A model generated the notes under the pieces. It was given only the letters and a program-made list of their open reading frames with translations, did no database searches and had not been told where the DNA came from. A DNA stretch of 6,530 nt, from positions 1 to 6,530 of the forward strand of contig JASLEL010000125.1 in the NCBI GenBank assembly GCA_030151145.1. The letters run 5' to 3'. The stretch is from Aquirhabdus sp. (lineage in GTDB: Bacteria; Pseudomonadota; Gammaproteobacteria; Pseudomonadales; Moraxellaceae). This document shows positions 1 to 6,135 of the stretch, one piece after another (the first letter of the stretch is position 1; every line of letters begins with the position of its first letter). The position numbers were made by a program, and so were the translations under genes.

Positions 1-1
1 G

Positions 2-1483
2 CTGGATGATAGATTGCAAGCGTTGCTTGATGATGACGCCAAATCCATGCTCGCGTCTTTCTGGCAGAGCAAATTGATCCAGAGTTTAACCCCGCTGGCA
101 TCGGACCGGGTGCAGGCATTCTGGTGGCCGATGGTGGATGCGCTATTGGCGCTGGATACGGTGCAGGTGCAGGGCACTTTGCTGCGTCTGCTGCCTTTGA
201 TTGAGGCGGTCGCACGGCGCAGTGTGTACCTTGTGCTGTTGATCGAGAACCCCAAAGCCCTGCAGAACCTCGTACGCATGGTTGCCGCCAGTCCGTGGAT
301 CAGTGAAGAGCTGACGCGCTATCCGGTTCTGCTGGATGAATTTCTCACGGTCGATCTCTATAGCCTGCCGACGCGAGATGACCTGACCGATGCCCTGCGA
401 CAGGAGTTGCTCCGCGTTGAGCCTGAGGATATGGAGGCCCAGATGCGGGTGCTCAGGCTATTTAAGAAAAGCCATGTGCTGCGGGTAGCTGCAAGTGACG
501 TCTTGGCGGAGCGTCCGCTGATGAAAGTCAGTGATGCTTTGACCGATATCGCTGAGGTGGTGCTGGATACGGTGCTGCAACTGGCGCTAGTGCCGCTGGT
601 GGAGCGTCATGGCTGGCCCCAGCGCAATGCGCCTGATGCCAATGGCGATACGGTACGGGCGCGTGCCGATGCACCGCTGTTTGCCATGATTGGCTATGGC
701 AAGCTGGGTGGCATCGAGCTGAGCTACAGCTCGGATCTGGATCTGGTCTTCCTGCATGATGTGGATGAGCAGGCGGATACCGATGGTGAGAAGCCGATCA
801 GCGGCTTTCAGTTCTGTGCCAGACTTGCGCAGAAGATCATGACGCTGCTGTCTACCCAGACACTGGATGGCCGCATCTATGAGGTGGATACGCGCCTGCG
901 GCCATCGGGTCAGTCGGGGCTGCTGGTGTCGAGCCTGCATGCATTTGAGCTGTATCAGCAAAAAAGCGCGTGGCTGTGGGAGCATCAGGCGCTATGCCGG
1001 GCGCGCAGCGTGGCGGGTGACCGGCAGGTGCGAGCTGGCTTTGATGCCATTCGTCTGCAGGTCTTGACGACGCCACGCGACGAGGCAGTGGTGCGTACCG
1101 AGGTGCAGGGCATGCGACAAAAAATGCTGGATCACTTAGGCTCCAGCAAAAGCCAGCAGGAAAACGGGATTTTTCATCTCAAACAGGATACGGGCGGTAT
1201 CGTCGATATTGAGTTTATGGCACAATACGGCGTGTTGGCCTGGGCGAATGCAGAACCTGCGCTCGCCCACTACTCAGACAATGTACGCATACTGGACGCC
1301 TTGGCAACTGCTGGTCGCTTATCCCGCACTGATGCGACTGCCTTGACGGATGCGTACTTACGCGAACGTTTTGAAAGCCACCGTTTGGCCCTTGCAAATC
1401 GATCATTGCAGGTGCGCGCCGCGGACTGGCTGGATACCCGCACAACGGTTCGTGCTCTCTGGCAACATCTCATAGGTACTTGA
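2..1483 (+). CDS. glnE: Glutamine synthetase adenylyltransferase/deadenylylase, C-terminal half (5' end outside the window)
   Basis: GlnE attaches AMP to, and removes it from, glutamine synthetase in response to PII and glutamine, so it sets nitrogen assimilation in the cytoplasm. About 493 residues are present; full-length GlnE is about 950, so this is the C-terminal half. The frame is open through the left edge, and the TTG at 14 is an internal codon. Counting from position 2, residues 231-237 read GYGKLGG, followed by the nucleotidyltransferase aspartates in SDLDLVF (D245, D247). A third acidic residue, D296, sits in YEVDTRLRPSG. KQDTGGIVDIEF lies at 394-405. These are hallmarks of the C-terminal adenylyltransferase domain; the N-terminal deadenylylase domain is off-window. 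The preceding segment (ENPKAL...SPWISEELTRYP) fits the central conserved region. No frameshift is seen and the catalytic residues are intact. The stop is TGA at 1481. Identification is firm. Confidence 0.96.
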   Translation: MDDRLQALLDDDAKSMLASFWQSKLIQSLTPLASDRVQAFWWPMVDALLALDTVQVQGTLLRLLPLIEAVARRSVYLVLLIENPKALQNLVRMVAASPWISEELTRYPVLLDEFLTVDLYSLPTRDDLTDALRQELLRVEPEDMEAQMRVLRLFKKSHVLRVAASDVLAERPLMKVSDALTDIAEVVLDTVLQLALVPLVERHGWPQRNAPDANGDTVRARADAPLFAMIGYGKLGGIELSYSSDLDLVFLHDVDEQADTDGEKPISGFQFCARLAQKIMTLLSTQTLDGRIYEVDTRLRPSGQSGLLVSSLHAFELYQQKSAWLWEHQALCRARSVAGDRQVRAGFDAIRLQVLTTPRDEAVVRTEVQGMRQKMLDHLGSSKSQQENGIFHLKQDTGGIVDIEFMAQYGVLAWANAEPALAHYSDNVRILDALATAGRLSRTDATALTDAYLRERFESHRLALANRSLQVRAADWLDTRTTVRALWQHLIGT

Positions 1484-1485
1484 GG

Positions 1486-1533
1486 ATACCGCCGCCCGTG
1501 CCCTTCGGCATTGACGATCATGGCGTATTTTTT
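1486..1533 (+). terminator. Candidate intrinsic terminator of glnE
   Basis: Three bases after the glnE stop, ATACCGCC (1486-1493) can pair with GGCGTAT (1522-1528), with one bulged C. Between them a small hairpin, GTGCC-CTTC-GGCAT (1498-1511 region), can form. The right arm runs into six Ts (1528-1533). Position and T run favour a terminator, but the bulge and long interior make the outer stem only moderately stable. Confidence 0.4.
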
Positions 1534-1577
1534 GGGGCCTAAGCCTGTCGAGTTCTGTCGTGGCAAGCATGATGTCT

Positions 1578-1602
1578 AGCTGGCCTGAATTCGGCTTTTT
1601 TT
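1578..1602 (+). terminator. Second candidate intrinsic terminator in the glnE-ilvE gap
   Basis: AGCTG (1578-1582) can pair with CGGCT (1592-1596), using one G-U pair and a 9-nt loop. The right arm is part of a run of seven Ts (1596-1602). The stem is short but the T run is the best in this gap. It may back up the hairpin ending at 1533, or end a short transcript starting inside the gap. Confidence 0.4.
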
Positions 1603-1627
1603 GAAATTTGTGGTTACTGATGTTCAG

Positions 1628-1655
1628 GACATCCATGGGGATGTCGCGCTGTTTT
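1628..1655 (+). promoter_or_regulatory. Perfect 7-bp hairpin with tetraloop, followed by TTTT, in the ilvE leader
   Basis: GACATCC (1628-1634) and GGATGTC (1639-1645) are perfect inverted repeats around an ATGG loop. CAG (1625-1627) and CTG (1649-1651) can extend the stem past a GCG bulge, and TTTT follows at 1652-1655. It lies about 120 bases before the ilvE start, so it could be a terminator or an attenuator-like leader element. Only the inverted repeat is directly seen; its role is inferred. Confidence 0.35.
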
Positions 1656-1763
1656 GTAATTGAGTGTGGGCAGAGGGGCAGGGGACCGATGGTATGGTCC
1701 TTGTGTGCTTGTACCCATGTGTTGATTTGAGAGACTGCTGATTTGGCAGTTGTGCAATGTAAT

Positions 1764-1769
1764 GGAGAG
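1764..1769 (+). promoter_or_regulatory. Ribosome binding site of ilvE
   Basis: GGAGAG ends 5 nt before the ATG at 1775 and 11 nt before the second in-frame ATG at 1781. The spacing, together with the Pseudomonas-like MSMADRDG N-terminus, supports 1775 as the start. Confidence 0.7.
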
Positions 1770-1774
1770 TTGCC

Positions 1775-2707
1775 ATGAGTATGGCTGACCGTGATGGTTT
1801 TATCTGGTTTGACGGGAAACTGGTTCCCTGGCGTGAAGCACAGATCCATGTGCTGACCCACACCCTTCACTACGGCATGGGCGTGTTTGAAGGCGTGCGT
1901 GCCTACAATACCGGGACTGCAGAGAACCCGAAACCAGCCATCTTTAAGCTGAAAGAACACACCCGCCGTCTGTTTGAATCCGCGCATATCATGAATATGA
2001 AGATTCCGTACAGTCAGGATGAGATCAACGCTGCGCACATCAGCGTGATGCGTGAGAACAAACTCAAATCCGCCTATTTCCGTCCGCTGGCATTCTACGG
2101 CTCTGAAGCCATGGGTCTGCGTGCGACGGGCCTGAGCGTACGCGTGATCGTCGCGGCGTGGGAATGGCCTGCCTACATGGGTCAGGAGGCACTCGAGCGC
2201 GGTATCGTGGTTAAGACCAGCTCGCTGACCCGTCACCATGTCAATATCACCATGACCCGTGCCAAAGCGACCGGCAGCTACAGCAACTCCATGCTGGCCC
2301 TGCAGGAAGCACTGGCCGCCGGTGCTGACGAAGCGCTGCTCTTGGATCCGGAAGGCTATGTGGCTGAAGGCTCGGGTGAGAATATCTTCATCGTGCGTGA
2401 TGGCGTGCTCTATACCCCTGAAGTCACCAGTTGCCTGAACGGTATTACCCGCGCCACCCTGATCAATCTGGCCGAAGACCTCGGCATCAAGGTGATCGAG
2501 AAGCGCCTGACGCGTGACGAAGTCTACATCGCGGATGAGGCTTTCTTTACCGGTACTGCTGCTGAAGTCACGCCGATCCGTGAAGTCGATGGCCGTCAGA
2601 TCGGTGAAGGTCGCCGTGGTCCACTGACGACCCAGTTGCAACAACTGTACTTCGATACCGTCAATGGCAAGAACCCGAAACACATCGACTGGCTGACCTT
2701 TATCTAA
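1775..2707 (+). CDS. ilvE: Branched-chain amino acid aminotransferase
   Basis: IlvE is a cytoplasmic PLP enzyme that catalyses the last step of valine, leucine and isoleucine synthesis: transfer of the amino group from glutamate to the branched 2-oxo acids. The 310-residue length is normal for the family. Seen in the protein: LTHTLHYGMGVFEGVRAY (27-44), typical of fold-type IV aminotransferases; the probable PLP-binding lysine K164 in TRAKATGSY; the acidic partner E198 in GYVAEGSGENIF; GITR (223-226); and the phosphate-binding GTAAEVTPIR segment (260-269). The start at 1775 is supported by GGAGAG and by the family N-terminus. It is separated from glnE by 291 bp of hairpin-rich DNA and followed by a strong hairpin, so it may be transcribed on its own. 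In Pseudomonas and Acinetobacter, ilvE borders LPS/LOS core genes, as it does here. No defects are seen. Confidence 0.97.
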   Translation: MSMADRDGFIWFDGKLVPWREAQIHVLTHTLHYGMGVFEGVRAYNTGTAENPKPAIFKLKEHTRRLFESAHIMNMKIPYSQDEINAAHISVMRENKLKSAYFRPLAFYGSEAMGLRATGLSVRVIVAAWEWPAYMGQEALERGIVVKTSSLTRHHVNITMTRAKATGSYSNSMLALQEALAAGADEALLLDPEGYVAEGSGENIFIVRDGVLYTPEVTSCLNGITRATLINLAEDLGIKVIEKRLTRDEVYIADEAFFTGTAAEVTPIREVDGRQIGEGRRGPLTTQLQQLYFDTVNGKNPKHIDWLTFI

Positions 2708-2752
2708 AAACGGTTATTGACGTCTGAATGTCGTTTTGAATTGAAAAATGAT

Positions 2753-2783
2753 ACGGCTTGCTCTCATGGTGAGGGCAAGCCGT
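2753..2783 (+). terminator. Strong hairpin after ilvE, probable transcription terminator
   Basis: ACGGCTTGC (2753-2761) and GCAAGCCGT (2775-2783) are perfect inverted repeats. Inside them, T2762 faces G2774 (a G-U pair) and CTCA (2763-2766) pairs with TGAG (2770-2773), giving about 14 continuous pairs with a TGG loop. The following TGATTTATG is only weakly T-rich, while AAAAA lies just upstream, so it could work in both directions. It starts 45 bases after the ilvE stop. Confidence 0.7.
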
Positions 2784-2868
2784 TGATTTATGTGCGGCAG
2801 GATCGGCCGTGATTGTCAGGAAAGTTCGGTTTGGCAGCAGAAGAACACACGGGATTTGTGGTATGGTG

Positions 2869-2896
2869 TGGTCATGATTTCCGGGCAGGATATACA
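2869..2896 (+). promoter_or_regulatory. Weak candidate promoter for the ELM1/GtrOC1 gene
   Basis: TGGTCA (2869-2874, 4 of 6 to the -35 consensus) lies 16 nt before TATACA (2891-2896, 4 of 6 to the -10 consensus), which would start RNA about 40 nt before the ATG at 2942. A promoter here is expected because a strong hairpin separates this gene from ilvE, but the boxes are poor. The rest of the 2784-2941 gap holds nothing else I can support. Confidence 0.25.
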
Positions 2897-2941
2897 GATA
2901 GATCACGGATGGATCGCTAGACGAGGATGGGTTAGTCGCAG

Positions 2942-3925
2942 ATGAATATCTGGCACTTAAGTGATGGCAAGGCAGGTCACGTGGCTCAGGCACGTGGCCT
3001 TTTTGTCGCGCTGGAGCGTGCTGGTCAGACGATCCATGTGCGGGATATTGCGGTCAAAGATCTGCCTCGTCTGTCTCTATTTGTCTATGCGGTTTCGGGT
3101 GGGATGCTCGGGCAGTTACCTGAGTTGCTTGCGGATGCCTTGACCCAGCATGGTGCGCCGGATCTGATCGTTGGCATTGGTCATGCGACGCACTGGACGC
3201 TGATCCTGCTTAAGCGTTGCTTTCCTTCGAGCCGGAGTGTGGTCCTGATGCGGCCTTCTTTGCCTTTGGCATGGTTCGACTATGCGCTGATGCCTGCACA
3301 TGATTTCTCGGTGCCGACGCCGCCCATGCCACCCAAGGTGTTTATTTCCCAAGGCGTGCTCAATCCCCTGCAAAACGAACATCGCCATGTCACGGGACAG
3401 CATCTGATTCTCTTGGGCGGTGCGTCCAAGCGCTTTGACTGGTCGGATGCGCTGATGCTGGATCAGTTGCAATCGCTGCTGCAGCGTCTTCTGGCTGATT
3501 CCGTCGTGACAGGTATCTGGCTGACCACATCGCGGCGTACACCCAGCCATTTTATTGAGACCTTACGGACCGCATTAGGCATGGAAGCGTCATCACGTGT
3601 ACACCTGTGTCCGGTGGATGAGACGCCACGCGGCTGGTTGTTTGAGCAATTGCAACTGGCAGAAGTGGTCTGGGTGACACAAGATAGTGGCTCCATGCTG
3701 TTTGAGGCGCTCACGGCAGGCTGTCATGTCGGCGTGCTGGCGATGCAGCAGATCAAGACCGATACGGTGACGCAGGCGACCGATGTGCTGCTTGCGACCC
3801 GGCGGTTTTTGCCCGTGTCGGCGTATCTGGCTGGAGAGATTTTCGGGCCTGTGGTTCCCGTTGGGGAGGCGGATCGGGCGGCGGCGTGGCTCTTGGCGCG
3901 CTTGCACGAAGCCCGGATCAGATGA
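2942..3925 (+). CDS. ELM1/GtrOC1-family putative glycosyltransferase
   Basis: This 327-residue protein belongs to the family named after plant ELM1 (mitochondrial fission), which in bacteria is treated as putative GT-B-like glycosyltransferases, including A. baumannii GtrOC1. Family signatures: the N-terminal LSDGKAGHVAQARGL (6-20), IVGIGHATHW (76-85), VLMRPSLPLAWFDYALMPAHD (101-121), LLGGASKRFDWSD (157-169), TTSRRTP (195-201), and VTQDSGSMLFEALTAG (245-260), which resembles the nucleotide-sugar-side region of GT-B enzymes. There is no signal peptide or clear membrane segment, so it probably works at the inner face of the inner membrane. ATG 2942 is the first possible start after an in-frame TAG at 2933, though the nearest purine-rich stretch (GAGGA, 2923-2927) is rather far upstream. 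Its position directly after ilvE matches gtrOC1 in Acinetobacter. Family membership is secure; a role in LPS/LOS core assembly is inferred and the sugar is unknown. Confidence 0.88.
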   Translation: MNIWHLSDGKAGHVAQARGLFVALERAGQTIHVRDIAVKDLPRLSLFVYAVSGGMLGQLPELLADALTQHGAPDLIVGIGHATHWTLILLKRCFPSSRSVVLMRPSLPLAWFDYALMPAHDFSVPTPPMPPKVFISQGVLNPLQNEHRHVTGQHLILLGGASKRFDWSDALMLDQLQSLLQRLLADSVVTGIWLTTSRRTPSHFIETLRTALGMEASSRVHLCPVDETPRGWLFEQLQLAEVVWVTQDSGSMLFEALTAGCHVGVLAMQQIKTDTVTQATDVLLATRRFLPVSAYLAGEIFGPVVPVGEADRAAAWLLARLHEARIR

Positions 3926-3952
3926 TGAGAGTATATGTGAATAAAACGAATG

Positions 3953-3991
3953 ACCATGGTGATGACCTGCATGGTTCTCACATGGTTTTTT
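3953..3991 (+). terminator. Weak candidate terminator after the ELM1/GtrOC1 gene
   Basis: ACCATG (3953-3958) can pair with CATGGT at 3981-3986, which leads into a T run (3986-3991), or with a second CATGGT at 3970-3975. The two right arms are 11 bp apart and exclude each other. The stem is only 6 bp and the loop that leads into the T run is long, so support is weak. Confidence 0.25.
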
Positions 3992-4027
3992 GATATAAAT
4001 GACCTGATACTAATCCTTTGATATAAA
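3989..4027 (+). repeat. Direct repeat TTTGATATAAA, two copies 28 bp apart
   Basis: TTTGATATAAA occurs at 3989-3999 and again at 4017-4027. Each copy contains TGATATAAA, which fits an extended -10 element (TGnTATAAT with one mismatch). The two copies may be tandem promoters for the ligase gene, or a repeated regulator site. Confidence 0.75.
3999..4027 (+). promoter_or_regulatory. Candidate sigma-70 promoter of the ligase operon
   Basis: ATGACC (3999-4004, 4 of 6 to the -35 consensus) is 17 nt from TATAAA (4022-4027, 5 of 6 to the -10 consensus), and the -10 box carries the extended TGn. The predicted start is near 4034, giving a leader of about 38 nt before the ATG at 4072. The surrounding AT-rich non-coding DNA supports it. 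Confidence 0.5.
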
Positions 4028-4041
4028 GCAGGTCGGTTTTT
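4001..4041 (+). promoter_or_regulatory. Inverted repeat GACCTG/CAGGTC over the ligase promoter
   Basis: GACCTG (4001-4006) and CAGGTC (4029-4034) form an inverted repeat that brackets the proposed -10 box. A nested CTTT-GATAT-AAAG hairpin (4016-4028) abuts the right arm, and GGTTTTT follows (4035-4041). A further direct copy of GACCTG is at 3964-3969. It could be an operator, or an RNA hairpin ending upstream transcripts. Confidence 0.35.
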
Positions 4042-4062
4042 GAATCAGTTTGATGCATTTTT

Positions 4063-4066
4063 GAGG
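4063..4066 (+). promoter_or_regulatory. Ribosome binding site of the ligase gene
   Basis: GAGG ends 5 nt before the ATG at 4072, which supports that start. Confidence 0.6.
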
Positions 4067-4071
4067 CAGTT

Positions 4072-5367
4072 ATGACGAATCCGAATGGAACATCACAGGC
4101 CATGTCTGGCACAGGTGGATTAGGTGCTCAAGAGACCTTGAGTCAGGCGGCCAAAGCGCTGTTGATCCTGATGCCGATATTGATTCTGGGATCACGCGTG
4201 TCGTCGGACATTACTGCGTCGATTTCAGCGCTGTTTTTGGCCTATTTTTGGTTTAAGCATCCCGGACACGAGATTCGCCAGCAGGCGTGGTTTAAGGTAT
4301 TCCTGCTGCTGTGGCTATTTATGCTGATCGGCACCACGCCGTTCTCTGCTGATCCGAAGTATTCGCTTGAGCAGTCGCTGATCGCGATCCGTTGGCCTGC
4401 CATGGCACTGGTGCTGAGCTGTGTGGTGTTTCGCTCAGAAGCGCGTCTGCGTTTGTTTGAGAAGACCGCCTTGGTGGTCTTTCTGTTCATCGCGGTGGAT
4501 TCGATCATCCAGTACATCTTTGGTCGCGATATTCTGGGTCATGTGTCGCCGATTCCGACACGTCTGACTGGACCTTATACCAAGGTGATGCCGGGCAGTT
4601 ACGGCCTGCGCATTTATCCGATGGCGCTGGTGGCGATGCTGTATGCGGCACGTGATTTACCCAAACCACGCTTTATTGCCCTTGTGATGGCGATGGTGGC
4701 GTTCTCGCAGGCGTTTGCTTTCCTGACCGGTGAGCGGATCGTCTTCCTGCTGTTTGGTATGGTCAATGCGGTGTTGATTTTTGCACTGATATTCAAGGAA
4801 AAACTCTCCTATCGCTTTATCTTGAGCGCGTTGGGCGGTGCGGTGGCGCTGGTGGTGGCAGGTGCGCTTCTCGCACCCAAGATGTTTGCCCGTACGATCG
4901 AGAGTTTCTTTCAGCAGCTCGCCAATTTTCAGAGTAGCTCTTACTATCAGGTGTTCCACACAGCGATTGTGGTCTGGCGCGAGTCGCCGGTGCTTGGCGT
5001 CGGGACGCGCTATTTTAATAAAGCCTGTGAGGCATTGCCTTTAGCCATGCATCCCGATGAAGGCTGTGAAGTACATCCTCACAATATTTATCTGGAATGG
5101 CTGTCACAAAATGGCATCATTGGCCTGTGTCTGTTTTTACTGTGTTTGTTCATGATTTTCCGCACATTAAAGCGTGGTCTGGCGTTTAAGGCGCAGCCGC
5201 TGCAGTCGGCGGTGGTGTTTGTATCCTTGGTGATGGTGTTCTGGCCCTTGACCTCATCCATGAGCATGCAGACCAATAACTATGCCGGTCTGGTCTGGTT
5301 GCTGGTAGGTTGGGCGCTGGCCCGTGCCCTGCACAGCGACCGGTCGGCGGCTGTGTCTTCACAATAA
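4072..5367 (+). CDS. O-antigen ligase family protein (WaaL-like)
   Basis: WaaL-type ligases are inner-membrane GT-C enzymes that move a polysaccharide from undecaprenyl pyrophosphate to lipid A-core on the periplasmic side. The 431-residue protein has about 12 hydrophobic segments, for example near 29-41, 46-61, 74-87, 132-149, 200-218, 222-241, 248-267, 346-364, 378-396 and 404-418, in line with the family. The long loop between about 268 and 345 ends in HPHNIYLEWLSQNG (335-348), the Wzy_C/WaaL signature with its conserved histidine. An arginine in TGERIVFLLF (R222) matches the conserved basic residue after an earlier membrane helix. The first 25 residues are Gly/Ser/Thr-rich and hydrophilic, unlike a signal peptide. 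GAGG 5 nt upstream supports the start. The deacetylase gene follows at once, so they probably share a transcript. Polymerases (Wzy) and PglL-type protein glycosylases share this fold; I prefer ligase because of the neighbours. Confidence 0.88.
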   Translation: MTNPNGTSQAMSGTGGLGAQETLSQAAKALLILMPILILGSRVSSDITASISALFLAYFWFKHPGHEIRQQAWFKVFLLLWLFMLIGTTPFSADPKYSLEQSLIAIRWPAMALVLSCVVFRSEARLRLFEKTALVVFLFIAVDSIIQYIFGRDILGHVSPIPTRLTGPYTKVMPGSYGLRIYPMALVAMLYAARDLPKPRFIALVMAMVAFSQAFAFLTGERIVFLLFGMVNAVLIFALIFKEKLSYRFILSALGGAVALVVAGALLAPKMFARTIESFFQQLANFQSSSYYQVFHTAIVVWRESPVLGVGTRYFNKACEALPLAMHPDEGCEVHPHNIYLEWLSQNGIIGLCLFLLCLFMIFRTLKRGLAFKAQPLQSAVVFVSLVMVFWPLTSSMSMQTNNYAGLVWLLVGWALARALHSDRSAAVSSQ

Positions 5368-5382
5368 GCGAGTGTGGTGTCG

Positions 5383-6135
5383 ATGCTGATCGCAGAGATT
5401 TTGCTCAGTCTGATCCTTCTGGTGGCTGTCCTGTATTGGCTGGGGCAGCATACTTTCTGGTTGCCGCCCAAGAGCGCAGCTTGGCCGCGACTGGTGATGC
5501 TGCATCAGGTGACGCCGTTACTTGCACCGTCGGGCATGAATATGCCGCCGGATCGCTTTGAGCTGTTATTGCAGTTGCTGGTGCGGCAGGGCAGGCGCTT
5601 TGTGACCGTGTCGGAGCTGATGCAGGCATCTGATCATCGCGGCTTGGTGGCGTTGACCTTTGATGATGGTTTTGCGGATAACTATCAGTATGCTTATCCG
5701 CTTCTGAAAAAGTATCAGGCACGGGCAACGATTTATCTCGCCCCAGAGATCGCCGAGATCGACAAACTGACGCAAGCGCAGATTCAGGAGATGCAGGCGT
5801 CGGGGCTGATCGAGTTTGGCGCGCATAGTGTGCATCATGTCAATCTGAGCCGACTGCCCGATGACGCTGCTCGCGCGGAGATCGTGCAATCCGGTCAGCG
5901 AGTGCGTGATCTGGTGGGGACCTGTCAGAGCTTTGCCTATCCCTTTGGCCGTTATGATGCGCGACATGAGGCGATGGTATGCGAGGCGGGCTATACCAGC
6001 GCGGTGAGCACTCGCAAGCGGATTGAGCCGGTCTCGGATGCCAACCGTTTCTCGTTGCCGCGTGTCAGTACCCATGGCGAGATGTCGCGTTTGCAGATGA
6101 AGATTGCGTTGGCCCGGGGACGTTACCGTTTATGA
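5383..6135 (+). CDS. Membrane-anchored polysaccharide deacetylase (NodB/CE4 family)
   Basis: CE4 enzymes remove N-acetyl (or O-acetyl) groups from sugars with a metal held by an Asp and two His. From the ATG at 5383 the protein has 250 residues. Residues 2-20 form one hydrophobic segment, a likely membrane anchor. LVMLHQVTP (37-45) is the usual opening strand. The metal/catalytic motif TFDDG is at 92-96 (D94, D95), the HSxxH motif at 148-152 (H148, H152), and the YPFGRYD motif at 186-192; LPRVST (225-230) is near the end. The catalytic set appears complete. GTG codons at 5374 and 5377 are in frame and could extend it by 3 residues; neither start has a strong ribosome site. It begins 15 bp after the ligase stop and overlaps the next gene by 4 bases, so it sits inside an operon. 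The substrate is likely an N-acetylated sugar of the LPS core or its precursor, by analogy with pda genes of the Acinetobacter OC locus; this is inferred. Confidence 0.9.
   Translation: MLIAEILLSLILLVAVLYWLGQHTFWLPPKSAAWPRLVMLHQVTPLLAPSGMNMPPDRFELLLQLLVRQGRRFVTVSELMQASDHRGLVALTFDDGFADNYQYAYPLLKKYQARATIYLAPEIAEIDKLTQAQIQEMQASGLIEFGAHSVHHVNLSRLPDDAARAEIVQSGQRVRDLVGTCQSFAYPFGRYDARHEAMVCEAGYTSAVSTRKRIEPVSDANRFSLPRVSTHGEMSRLQMKIALARGRYRL

Noticed and set aside
14..16. TTG at 14 as the start of the first gene
   Set aside because: The frame is open to the window edge, and GlnE needs some 450 more residues upstream, so this codon is internal.
1520..1579. A 19-codon frame (ATG 1520) after glnE
   Set aside because: It has no ribosome site, overlaps the T-run terminator candidate, and has no recognisable or branched-chain-rich content.
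1403..2683. A 426-codon open frame on the minus strand covering most of ilvE
   Set aside because: It lies opposite a plainly recognisable, full-length ilvE with intact active-site motifs; its translation shows no family features I recognise. It is a shadow of codon bias on the coding strand.
2707..2737. AAAACG (2707-2712) and CGTTTT (2732-2737) inverted repeat right after the ilvE stop
   Set aside because: The stem is short and AT-rich with a 19-nt loop; the nearby hairpin at 2753-2783 is a far better terminator candidate.
2794..2809. CGGC...GCCG pairing in the gap after ilvE
   Set aside because: Only four pairs and no T run; expected by chance in DNA of this composition.
2831..2836. TTGGCA as a -35 box for the ELM1/GtrOC1 gene
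   Set aside because: It is 5 of 6 to consensus, but no acceptable -10 box lies 16-18 nt downstream.
5310..5561. An 83-codon plus-strand frame spanning the ligase/deacetylase junction
   Set aside because: It overlaps both well-supported genes in another frame and shows no domain.
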